This document shows positions 12,830-24,400 of a DNA stretch of 64,000 nt, piece after piece. Source of the DNA: Cloeon dipterum. Its lineage: Eukaryota > Arthropoda > Insecta > Ephemeroptera > Baetidae. Position numbers and translations under genes: made by a program. Below the pieces are notes generated by a model. That model was not told the DNA's origin. It saw only the letters and a list, made by a program, of their open reading frames with translations, and did no database searches. The DNA is taken from positions 13,754,501-13,818,500 of the forward strand of contig NC_088787.1 in assembly GCF_949628265.1 (NCBI RefSeq). Reading direction: 5' to 3'. The stretch's first letter is position 1. Each line of letters opens with the position of its first letter.

Positions 12830-14320
12830 ATGAGGCCAGGAATTGCAGCCAGCCTGTTCGCGCTTATCACATTATGCCTGATGGCCTGCGCAAATGGATC
12901 CCCCCTAATCAATCCAAGGTGAGTGGTGACCCGGTTGCTCCTGGCGCCCACGTCGCTGCGTAACTGCAAATTTCTCCACATCAACACGCAGTAATTTAAT
13001 TAAATGTTGAAGGGTTGCTGTTTGAACATTGTAAAATTAATTCGTTCCATTATTGAGCCTGCCGTGGGCTGCTGCGTTGCAATCAAAACATTGGAATTTC
13101 TACACCATCGTTCGTACGCAGAGAAAATATCAACGAATTCATTTGATGAGAATGACTTTCCAACACACGTCAATATATGTGAACTTAAATGGCTTCATTG
13201 CAATCATGATGTTTCAATTTGAAGGTTCTATTCCATTGTTAGGGATACTGTGACTGTTATACATTACATCATATTTTAATATAAATCCAAAAACGGATGT
13301 ATTCTTCTCTAAAAGAAAACACACTCATTTTTCATTGCAGCAACGAAGTAATAGAGACGGACATGGATCCTGAATTGATGCTCCAAATTCTGGCTCGCTT
13401 GGGACAGTCGATGTTGAGGAATCAAGAATTGGAGAGGTATTGAACTATCCAAGGGGCTGCTTGCAACAGCACCAAGAGATGAAAGTCTGCACTGAAACTG
13501 CCAAAAAGCACAACCTTTGATTTTAAACAAAAAAGATGTTGCTTTAATTTTGAGCTTTTTAAAATTAATTCAGAGGGCTAAAATATTTCAAAAATTTACT
13601 AAATTTAATTCACATGTAACGAAGCTAATACAGGAAAATTTTCTCGTTTCATTGGAACAAAAGAATTTACACCCCAAAGAGGTAAATATGAGTTTCATTT
13701 TCTCATATCATTTTAACCACTTTAGCATGTACTTTATACATCAGATTTCTTTCACTCATAAACCAGTCAAGCAAGTATATATACAGAGTCGATATCTCTC
13801 TCGAACACCCACGTCTTTCCACTCAAGTTTAAACACATATGAGTCATTTATTTTTACGATCGAATTTCACTAACAAAATACACTTGAACTATAAACATAT
13901 TTTCCATGGTGTCGCGCATGCCTGTGTTGTACAAAATGTTCGTTGTGTTATTGTTCCTCCACTGCTGCTATGAAGCGCACAATGCAGAAAAAGCCACCCC
14001 GAAAAGAGCACCAGTTCTTTTGCACGCTGTGTGGAATTTATGAATAATGAACACTTTCATGCATATTTCAGCAGGTTACAAGGGGCCACCGCGCCTCTGC
14101 ATTTCGCTCTTTCTCTGCCTGTGTCCCGTGTTCTCTGTACACGTACACCAGTACAATTCGTCTCACTGATTTTCGCAGCTCAAAACGAGGCCTGGATTTC
14201 GGCATGAGCCGTGGCTTCTCGGGCTCGCAGACGGCCAAACACCTGCTCGGACTGGCGGCCGCCTCTTACGCAGGCGGGCCCGGCCGCAGGAAGCGCGACG
14301 CGGCACCATTCACCAACTAA
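12830..14320 (+). CDS. DH31: Diuretic hormone 31 (calcitonin-like) precursor, 3 coding exons, 108 aa
   Basis: Secreted neuropeptide precursor. In insects DH31 is an amidated 31-residue calcitonin-like peptide that raises cAMP through a class B GPCR and acts on Malpighian tubule secretion, gut motility and circadian circuits. Coding exons are 12830-12918, 13341-13436 and 14179-14320; the junctions keep frame (both introns phase 2, each completing an AGC serine). An in-frame TAA at 12,818 fixes the start. Residues 1-21 form a signal peptide (cleavage probably after MACA). Lys-Arg at 64-65 precedes the mature peptide at 66-96, which begins [10 protein letters not shown] and ends SYAGGP. Gly97 is the amide donor, followed by the RRKR furin-type site at 98-101 and a short tail. 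Against the common insect form I recall ([20 protein letters not shown]...), this copy has F4, M6, T15, L20 and S26. Convergent with the NWD gene downstream. Confidence 0.96.
14189..14281 (+). other. DH31: mature DH31 peptide, 31 residues
   Basis: This segment of exon 3 encodes exactly 31 residues between a KR cleavage site (14183-14188) and a Gly-Arg-Arg-Lys-Arg amidation and cleavage signal (14282-14296). The core [16 protein letters not shown] matches the conserved C-terminal half of insect DH31, and the C-terminal proline amide is the receptor-contacting end of the family. Confidence 0.95.
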
Positions 14321-14908
14321 TCCCTCCTAATTATTCGCACCCACTACAGAATCTCTTCATCCCACCCTTTCCCCAGGCAGGCTTACCCGAAAAAAATCAG
14401 AGAGGCGGTCGGTGTCTGCCTTTTCCTCCAGAGGAAATTTCTTTCTCTGTCTCATTATTCACGACGGCCAAATTAAGTTCTCTCCCCCAGAGGCTCCTTA
14501 TTTTTCCTCCAATATTATCCATCCCTCATGGTCCTGTTGGTATTCACCAGATTCGTACATGTTTTAGCAAAGCAGATCGATGCTCTCGGCGTAGTGAGTG
14601 TATATTTTTGTCTCTCCGATAGCAACTCCTTTTTCCTTAGTCGCCGAGCAGGATTGATTGTATGTAATATATATCAATGTATTCGAGATCTTTCCCATTT
14701 CCCACTCCGCCGTGTAGTGTGATTAGTAACCGCGCGCAGCGAATTAGCGTGCGCATCACTATAGGAGCATGATTGCGATCCTGGCCAAACCCTTCACCCG
14801 TTCGTTGCAAAATATTACCTCTCAATTCTAATATTGTATCGGGCCTCGACGTCAAATTCTACATACACACATTATGTAGCGCACAGTAAGTCTGTATCAA
14901 GGTTTATC

Positions 14909-14914
14909 AATAAA
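14909..14914 (+). terminator. polyadenylation signal AATAAA, likely DH31
   Basis: This is a plain AATAAA in a plus-strand context 589 nt after the DH31 stop, before the convergent NWD gene ends. It would give a 3' UTR of about 0.6 kb. Confidence 0.55.
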
Positions 14915-15303
14915 AGTCTAATATATGCAGCCACAGTATACTTCCGTGTTTGACATTTCTCTCGCCAACCCCTTTTGACAAATTGGATTTTCTCCCGCAG
15001 ACGTGAAAGCCTTTAGATCGAAAAGATTGCTTTTTTGAGCTAACTTTGTATCGATTATTATTTTTCGAGGAAAATTGAAAGAGGATAAGAGCCTGATTTT
15101 TCTAAACATTTAATTTTGAGTATGAGATTCTTATAAATTTCTTTGGAAAAAGCGGAAATCGATGTTATTTCAATTGATAGTCATCAATTTAATATTTACA
15201 GAAGCTATTATAAGAGCAAATGATACATAAGAAAAATATATATGTAATTGAGGAAATGTATGGTGTCGGTAAAAACTTGGACAAATTTAAGTGGGATTCT
15301 CAA

Positions 15304-15309
15304 TTTATT
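15304..15309 (-). terminator. polyadenylation signal AATAAA (minus strand), likely NWD gene
   Basis: TTTATT on the plus strand reads AATAAA on the minus strand, 165 nt after the stop of the NWD-like gene. With the DH31 signal at 14.9 kb, the two convergent transcripts would end about 0.4 kb apart. Confidence 0.5.
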
Positions 15310-15473
15310 AGACAGTTTAAAGCAACATTAACTCTTACTTAGTAACTTTTATATGTTAACCACCATTTTCCACTTCTCAGAATGCTATGCACCCAGCTTT
15401 TCTGTATCCTCGATTTCTCGATGCTTGAGCGAACTCTCTTTTTTCCACTGAAATCACATTTGCAACTCTAGGT

Positions 15474-18400
15474 CTACACTTGAAGACGAATCAAATCAAA
15501 TACTTTCTCGTCTCTTGAGGGCAGAGTGGAGAGAAAGGAGATCATTTCTGGTTTGCTGGGATCCGCGAGTGCCAGGACAGAGATGCATCCATCAACCGCT
15601 CCCAGGACGAGCGCTTTTCCGTCTTTGGTGCTCGCAATAGCGCTCAACTCTGCTTGCACGCGGTAGTTTGCAATCATACTCGCATCGGCAGTCCTGCAAT
15701 GCATGAATGCGGCAATCATGAGGGATTCTCGTAATTGAAACTCGCTAATCGAAATCAGACACGAAGCAAACAGCAATTTAATTAACTACACTGAATGAGC
15801 CAGTAGCATTGTGCAACAGGCAACAAGGGAAAAATCTACCTCTAGAAATAGTTAGAATGGCTTTATTTTCAAGTGGATTATTTGGATTTTTGGATGCAGT
15901 ATGCAGTTGATCGATAAACAATTTGTTCTACAATTTGCAAGAAATAAAAAAGAACCTTGCTAGAGTAAAAATTCAAAATTTTCAAATTTACTCCAAAATT
16001 TCCAATGGTAGACCACATTTTTTGGGCACATTTCGATTCCTCTCGTCGAGATCTGTCCAACAGCGTATGAAACCATCTAGGGAAACTCTTTGTTGTCAAA
16101 TAAATTTTGATTTGAAATTAGGAGACAGTTCTGACTATTTGAGAAACATGCGGACTTTGCAGCCACTTTTGTCAAAAATTTACAGTCAACTTTGGTTTCA
16201 ACTGAATTCATAGGGATGAGTTCATGCATTGGCAACAAGAATGTTCTTTTTCAGCATCAAAATCCTCTATAAATAAGGAATAAATAAAGCAGCACACTCA
16301 AATTTAAATGTTTGAATTCGATAGCCTGAGGAAAACAAGGAAATATCACCTGAATACGCGCAACGTCCGTCGTCCGCTGTGATAGTAGAGTACATACTCA
16401 TCCGTTTGATTAAAAAGCGACATGACAGTAAAAACACCCTCAGCAACTTTAGGAATGAATGTTTTGACAGTCGCTCCATGTTTCAGCTCCAGCAGCTGCA
16501 AGCCGCCGCTGTAAAACGCAAAAGAATACTAATATGCCCAGAGAACGCCGGCGGCCGATTTGAAATAATTGCTGAAAGAATAACGCGAGAGTGTTTAAAA
16601 TACCGAGTCGGGGCGTAGAGGCCGTATTTGCCGTCCTGTGTGCAGCAGCCGCCCCATTTCTGGATCGTCCTCGACACTTTGGCGTTATTGCCGTTGCCGC
16701 CGCGAATATCGACCACAGTAGCTTTATCCGAATCAATCACAGCCACCAGGTTTCCCTTGTTTGGCATCGCCAGTATTTGCAGCACTTCCTTCCCTGCGGA
16801 AATCGATTTGGTCAGCCGGGCATTTTGAAAGGGGTTGAAAGGCGAACCGGATTTTAGTTGGAATTTGGCGTTAAGGGTGCCCGTTTCGGCGTCAAAAACC
16901 ATCAGCATTTCTTTGGTGCTCGGGCCTGTGCCAGATGAAGTGGAACCGACGGAATTCGAGCGGCTCCTTGCCGAGCCAGAGCGACTGGACTTGCTGCTCC
17001 TGGAGGAATGGACACTGCCCGGTGTACTGGACACACTGCCCCGTCGGGAGCTGGGTTTCTTGCTGTAAAGAACATGGGTCACAGGCACGAATCACAGCCA
17101 GCAATTTTTTTTACAAAATATTTTTTGATTACTCTTATAAAAGTCTGTAATAAATTGCAGAAATAGTTTATTTTCTTTGAAAGTAGCAATTTATGCTTAA
17201 TTACCTCTTCAAGGAGCCTTTAAGGCTAGCTCATTATAATAAATATTTTCTGATTTACGACAGAACTGAAATTATTTTAAAAATTAGTTGGAGAAGACCC
17301 AGTGCCCGCGAGCTTAACATTGTAGCATCTAATCAATTTTGCGTTGAAGGAAATATTTCTACCTCGACTTAGGAACACCGGAGACGTCTTCCTGGCTGCA
17401 GATTACAATATGCTCATTATCACTGGTAACAACGGCTGGTTTGAAACTTGTGCTCAGAGAGAAGTTTGCTGCCCAAACGCGTCCGCCGTCGGGCAAAGTT
17501 CTAACCACTAATAAGCCGTCTGTTGAGCCTTCAGGTGGTCCGGACACAGTCAAAAACCTTTAAGAACAAGTTAGGGACCATAATACGGAATTCACAAAAG
17601 ATGCGCAATTTCCTTGCAGCCGAGAACAAAGAGCTGTAAGATCGGGTTTTGCAAATTCTGACCTTTCGCCATTATTCAGCAGCAAAATCTGCTTGATGTT
17701 GGGTTGTTCCTCTTTAAAAATAACGCTCTCCTGCACTCGATTCCAGATAATCAAATTCCCCGACTCAGCGGACACGATGTATCTGTGGTGGTGTCAGCCA
17801 GCTTTAAATATTTACGGACAAAGCACACGTTTATTACCTTCCATCTGAGGTCACCTCTGCATGTGTGACGATCGCACCCAAAGGGCTGTCGGCCAGGCGG
17901 GATTGCTGGGTGCCCGTGAGCAGGTCCCACACTCCCACGCAACCTCTGGTCACGGTAACCGCGATACACGCTTCTTGCGCGATTCTAAGAAAGCACAGGG
18001 TGAGTAATGTTTGATTTTTCCTTTCGTGAAAACATTTTTTGCTCACGTTATCTGATCAATCTGCAATTCGTGTCTGTCAATCGCGTGGACTTGCTCAAAG
18101 ATATTGTTTATGTTCCAAACTTTTACTGATCTGTCGATAGACGACGTAATGATCTAGAAAGTATATTTTATTGCTTCAAGTCTTTTATTTCGTTCACTAA
18201 ATTTCTCACTAAATTCCAATTGCCAATAGTGAGTGGTTCTAGGGAAATTATTCTGCCGAAATGGGCATCAAGCTGTTTCAACAATTGCTCTGTTTCAACA
18301 CTCCAAACGTGCAAGCTTTTCCTAGAAATTCCGGGGAGAAAACATCATTTGCGATTAGTTGCTCTGGTAAAATAAAAAATTTGAAAGTATTGGTTTGATG

Positions 18401-21400
18401 TTTTTATGGGTAACGTATTTTACTTAAAATCAGAGCAAAAAATAAAAAAATAACCCTAAAACGGACATCTTGTATTTGGAAATATTATTATCTGATAAAA
18501 GCAAAACCATATACACTTTCCGCTTGACTATAATTTATGAAAAGCCATGAATTAAGTTATACAACGTGAGCAACAAGCTGGTAGCACAGGTTGCATAATT
18601 TACAACCCACGGGCTTGGTTGTTCACTCAGCGCTGCCGCTTTCATTACGATTTATTCCCGCTTGATGTAGCGGAACGGGCGTTCGCAGTTGCGAACTGTG
18701 CGAATTCCGTCGTTCACTCTGGTTTTCCAATAAAAAGACAAACCTAACTGCCGCCACTAGAATGTCCTTTGATAATGAAAGCACGCAGGAGTTGGACTGC
18801 AGCATTTTCGTTGAAATGTTTCGAACGCTGTGAGGCAGCGTGAACGATTTCATGGTGCACTTTTCCAAATGCCATATTCTGAAATTATTGATGCATTTTA
18901 GAGCTGTTTTAAGAAGCGTGCAGAAAATTCTACCTAAAGCCGTTGCAAGTTGTACCGAAAAGATGTTCTTCCTCTTTGTCGAGTTTTAACTGCAGTAGTT
19001 GTTCCCCAGGCTTGTCAAATTCTTTGGTAACCGTCCACATCGTGCCGTCCACGCTAGCCTCAACCACGCCTTTCTCTTGTGTCATGCAGTAAACTTTGGT
19101 CCACCCGGCATTTTGCGCCATGGCGCTATTACTCGATTAAAGAACGCGATATGAAATAATTTAGTTTCGGTGTTTACCTGTGAAAAGGGAGCGGTTGCAT
19201 TTTTTGTCCGTCCTCGTTGCTCGCGATTAGCATCATGTCTGGCTTATCTAATTGGCCACTCCACAGAATGAATCGCATTGTCTGTAGGCTCTGGCATTCC
19301 ATTGTCAAAATCGGCTTACGCACCCAGCCGCTTTCATCCTCCATGCCCGCCTTTAGTACACAAAAGGGACATAAATGTGCCAGATTTTAATGAATTAAAA
19401 CTTGAGCCGGTTATAAATCATTTGGAATCTCCGGAAGCGGAATAGAGGCGGGAGAGCTATGACGCTTGCAAAAATTTCAGGCAAATACATTACATGAATT
19501 AAATAAATTTAGGAAGATTCGAGGCATTGAGTGCCTCGCTTGAATTTTAAATTTGTCTTAGATCATAAAACACCTCCTTAAGCTGTATTTTAATTTTCAA
19601 GAATGCCCAATCCCAAAATTACTTGAATTTTTAGTTGCAGCAGCTTTATGATGTATGAAAAATGTCTAATTCAATTAGTTTCATTGATTTTGGCACTTGC
19701 CTGTGCGAAAGTGGCGCTGATAAACTCGGCGCCTTCATGACGCGCTTGCAGATCGCCCTGCAGACTGTACTGAACCCATGTGTGGCTTCCATGCACGAGT
19801 AGATGTGCATTCAACAGGAAAACACCATGGATCTCCTCATCATTCTCTAGCGGCGTGGCCAGGATTACAAATTCACTGCTCAACATGTTCAGGAGAACAA
19901 CCTGATCGAGTATTCACAATGAGATTACAGAGTGGTGCGACTCGTTTGTTTCCAACCATGTTGTTATTTGTGTAGGCGGCCGCGAATCTGTTGTCCGGGC
20001 TGAGAACCAAATTTTGCATGATTCCCTCGATGTCGGGATTGACTTCGCGGGTCAGGTCACTGGTGGCCAGGTCCCAGGTGAGGAACTTGTTTGAGACAGA
20101 CACAATGTAGCGGTAGTCGGCGGTGAGTTTGAAGCCAAACACGGCAAACTGGTGGCCCTCCAGTGAATACTGTGTAAACGCACCTCAAAATTAGCCAGCG
20201 CAGTCCATATTGCAATCAATTAATTATTCAGAGCTTTTAGTGCATAAGCAGAGGGTGATGAATTTATTCGTACCGAATAACGGATATTTTTGTTTGTTGT
20301 ATGGAGGGAATAAAATAATTTTAAGGAAATGCGAGTCAATTTATTTACCTTGAGGGGGCCACCTGGGGTGTGCAGACAGTGATGCATGGGAATGAGGGCG
20401 GAGTGGTGCGGGCCTTCCTTATCACATTGTTCAAGCAGCCGTTTTACATTAGGGTTGGTAGCGATTTCTGGCAGAAGGCGGCCGACTAATTGCGACGCAA
20501 GCATGTCTGGATAAACGCCCAGAATTGCACCGCCTAATCTTAACGCGTCAGCTACCAAAGTTAGCTCCCTAGTGTTTAATGGAAAATGTAGATTTTATTT
20601 CTTTTCATCCTATTTTATTTGACCTGATTGTTTCTTTATTTGAGAGATGAGCGCAGGCGTCCTCGAAATCAGAGAGCACCGCTTGCAAAGGGCACGAGGA
20701 TAGCTTAGCGTGAATCCACTGGTAATTAAAGAGGACGTGCTCAAACAGGTCGTCGAATCGTTGTGACCTGACCAAGTGGAAAGGCAACTCTCCAAACTGC
20801 ACTCAAAAGAATTTTATTTAATAATTTAAAGACTTCTCAAGGTGTTTCGTTGCTACCTTTCTTAAATTATAACGAGAAACTTTGCCCTCCTTTGTGTAAT
20901 ACACAAGCGGTTGAGTCGGCACTTTCCTGTCTGCTGAACTGTCTTTAGAAGCCAAGTTGAATCTGATAAATTGGAAGCATGTTTTAATTAAAATTAACAA
21001 TAGCATACTGGCCATGCAATCGATCGTTCTGAATTCAAAGTGTGAAAAAGACTGGTTGGAGGTTGTCGAACATATCACTTGGAACAACATTTATCATTCG
21101 GGCTACAATGCATGAATTAAATTGGAAAAGCGTTATTTTCAGATGCGTCAGTTTGACAACTCATACTAGTATTGGTTCACACCTGTGTCGTTGAATTTCA
21201 GTAAATTTAAATGGCTTAGGGACGCCACCACCCCATATTCCGAGGAAATAGTCCGCGATGGAGGAGTGAAAGTAGTTTGAAAGGTTCTTATTCTTGAAAT
21301 AACGCTCCTTGGCTGCGTCTCGGAATTGTCTATAAATCATTTTATTGATTAATGAACGGCATATCAAGGTCGAAGGGGCCCACCTGTGGTACCAATTCAT

Positions 21401-24400
21401 GACGCTGACGCCGTCAGCTTCCCGCTCTGATAAATAATTGGGTAAGTCGTTTCTAATTCTCGTCCAAAGCAGTGGAGGAATCCTTCTTGTCGGCGGCAAG
21501 TGGTACTGATAGACGTCGTCCAAGACTTTATCGTCCAGGGAAATCAAATCCTCCAGCTCAGACTCGGACAGGCCACTTTTAGCGGCCGTGATATACGCGA
21601 GCGCGTGGAAAACCAACAGCCTACCGTGCTGTAAATCCCGTCCTTATTAAAATGGCACGTACTATATTATTCAAAATGAAAACCTGTTTTTCAATCCTTT
21701 CAAACAACATCATAATCGAATCCATGATGGTTGAGGCCAAGTACGTTTCCTGCGGCCTCGTGTAGCTCCTCCAGCGGCAAATTTCGGCAAAAACTAATTT
21801 GACGAAGATGGGCAGCGAGCATTTTGAAATTGCGTTTGCCACCAAGCGCCACTGGTAATTAGTCAAATCCCTGCACGCCTTCTGCATCCACATGCTGTGC
21901 AAAAACCCATAGAAGCAGTAATCAATTTTTTCTGCCACGTGCTCAGCACAAAAAACAAGCACCGTGTAACTTGCATTGCCAAGTCCTCGCCGAGATCTGT
22001 TATCTCAATGAAATTCTCATCAGCATCAATCATCCGCCTCAACAGGTGGTAGTCGCGCGAAATTTCTGGGTTGTCCGCCTCTGCGGCGCACGTCAAAATG
22101 ATCTGCAGGCGAGAATTGCAGAGGCGAGGCGTTTCTCATTAACTCAATTTTGTGTACTTTGCAGTGGGGCGGAATTTTCGTCGGCAGCCAGGAAATTTTA
22201 TTTGCGCCTTGCGCCCCCGTCAGCTGGTCGATCGAGTCGAGGAAAAGTAGCAGGGGCATTTCCTTGGTTGCCATTGTCAAGAGGTACTTGAAATAGGCCG
22301 TCAGAGGCACCAAGTCGTCCGGAATATCCTCAAATGGCAACATGTAGTTATAGGATATCTAAGAAATTTACATTTATTATTATAAAAAATATATAGCAAA
22401 GCGGGGCAAAAATTCCAACAAAAGATAAAGACATAATTTAACAGCAGCCATAGTGTTATAACGTATTTGCATTTATGAATGGGACCTGTGGCGCATGATA
22501 GCAAGTATGTATGCAGATGAAGTTTGCTCAGATTTGCAAATTTTGATTATTTACCTGCTGACAAATGGACACGAGGGTAGGCTGGAGACTGCTCGAGTCA
22601 GGTGTGGTGCCGAGAAACCTAATTATGCAAATCGGCTTAGAGCCAGGAAACCACTTTGGCGACATCGAGGCCGACTTGGAGAGCATGGATGTTTTGCCGC
22701 AACCACCCTCGCCGTAAAGGACCAGCGGTTTTTTGGCCTCTGGATTTTGCTGGTGCGCTCTGATTCGCTCGAGAGTGTCCTCCCGACCGTAAAACACCTT
22801 TGGCCACACGAAATATAATTTAAACACAAGCCAACCATTAATCATACCTCGACGCAGCTCATGCACGCGTTCATGTGCTGCAGGATTTCTGTGACGATCT
22901 GTCCTTGCGCGCTTGAGTCTTCTTTTCGCATCGCGCGGTCCACCAATTTTACCATGTTTTTATAAAAATGCGTGATGAAATGTTGCAAGTACTCTGAGTG
23001 AGTGTCAGGGTCCAAACCTTCGCGCCCAATCCATTCAATCGTGTATCTTATTGGTTTTGAAAATAATCTTATTAACATGTCAGGCTCATTTTTTTTTAAA
23101 TATTAAACCTTTGCAAATTTGTTGCTTCTATTTTGTTTGGTAGTCGGACATCCCTGAGATCAGCCATGAGTTTGCAAGCTTCAGTGTCGAGACTTCTATT
23201 AAGAATATCAATAAACAACGACGCCTTCTTTAGATTTTGTAGGTTAATGTTGTTGATGTATCTGATATAGCCGAGGCAGTGGTTTTTGGTGTTTTTCACA
23301 TTCAAGATACCGTTTATAATCTCTCGCTCAGTCACTGGAAAAGTAAAATTACCGTCGGCGGGGAAAAATGACACACATATTTTATGGCTTTGCGTCACGT
23401 GAGTTAAAATGAGCAATTTGAGCTGTTAGTCTAATGTACCTGACATGAAATAGTTATGCATGGTGTCTTTGTCAATTTTGCCGCCGTTGAATAATGACTG
23501 CGACGCTTTTCGCAGCAGTTTTTGCATCTTCACCATTGTGTCCCACCAGATAGCTTGATCTTGCTGCTGCAGCTTAGGAACTCGCTGCGAGGAATGATAT
23601 TATAAACGAATAAAGTGATAAAAAAGGCTATTTTCAAGACAACGATAATCGTGAATGTTAAAATCTTAAAAATGTCACCACATGAAAGTTTAATTCAGAT
23701 TATTTTGATTTTTAATGATTATGAAAATTAAACTTAAAAGCAAGAAAAAAACTTAGTTCCGTGAATTTAAAAAAGGAAGATAAACTCCTTCCACGAGGAG
23801 AGCTTTGCTCAATTTATTTATATCTCTGGTGGGGTTGTTTGAATCACCTTATTGTTGAAATTGACCAAAATCGATGAAATTGGCTGCAGTACCGAAACCG
23901 GCGGCACTGCATTGCTGTCCTTTCTGTACCATAGGTCAAGAGTGGAGCCGTCTACGTTTAAGGCGGTTAATTCGTCGCGCAGCAGTTGCAGCTCGGCCGA
24001 CACGATGTACGTTGGAATCGGTCGGTAGCCGTACTTTTGGCCTAGGAAACACTGGATGGCAAATCGATGCGACTTATTAGCCTAGTTTGTGTAAAACACC
24101 ACGTGCAAGTAATAATGCAAGAGAGGAAATGAGCGGCTGTGCTTGATAACTACTTTGCATGTTAATGTTCAAATTTGCGATCAGATCGGCAGTCTCAATT
24201 AGCAGTTTAATTCCGTCTGCTCCAAAAATAGCAACTAGTGTGTTGAAAGCTGCAATTGGCACGATCAAACGGTGTCAAATTCTCGTGTGTATTTGTGCAC
24301 TTTGTTTGCTCGAGAGTTGTAAGCGTGCGGAGCAAGTTCGACGCGGCAAGGAAGAGAGGCTGTGGCTGTAAAGTACCGCCCGCCACTGGCATTGAAGACT

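Larger units (their letters stand above)
15474..20169 (-). other. NWD-like gene, exons 17-29: WD40 region, residues 925-1736
   Basis: Coding exons: 20169-19957, 19901-19701, 19350-19178, 19131-18934, 18878-18744, 18321-18210, 18153-18047, 17984-17838, 17782-17663, 17557-17363, 17062-16604, 16508-16350, 15693-15474. WD-type ends include NKFLTWDL, SLHVWSVET, ITSSIDRSVKVWNIN, CVGVWDLLTG and GNLIIWNRV. The intron between exons 17 and 18 is only 55 bp. The intron after exon 18 starts with GC (CAG|GCAAGT) and is the only non-GT donor in the gene. Exon 27 opens with about 50 residues very rich in Ser, Arg and Gly, a flexible loop inserted in the propeller region. Confidence 0.88.

Noticed and set aside
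12664-12963. 99-codon frame overlapping the first DH31 coding exon
   Set aside because: It begins with TTG and is in a different frame from the signal peptide; DH31 exon joining explains the sequence.
21971-22102. Alternative end of NWD exon 10 at donor GTTACA
   Set aside because: It puts exon 11 in a frame that stops after about 11 codons; the donor 8 bp further on keeps the frame.
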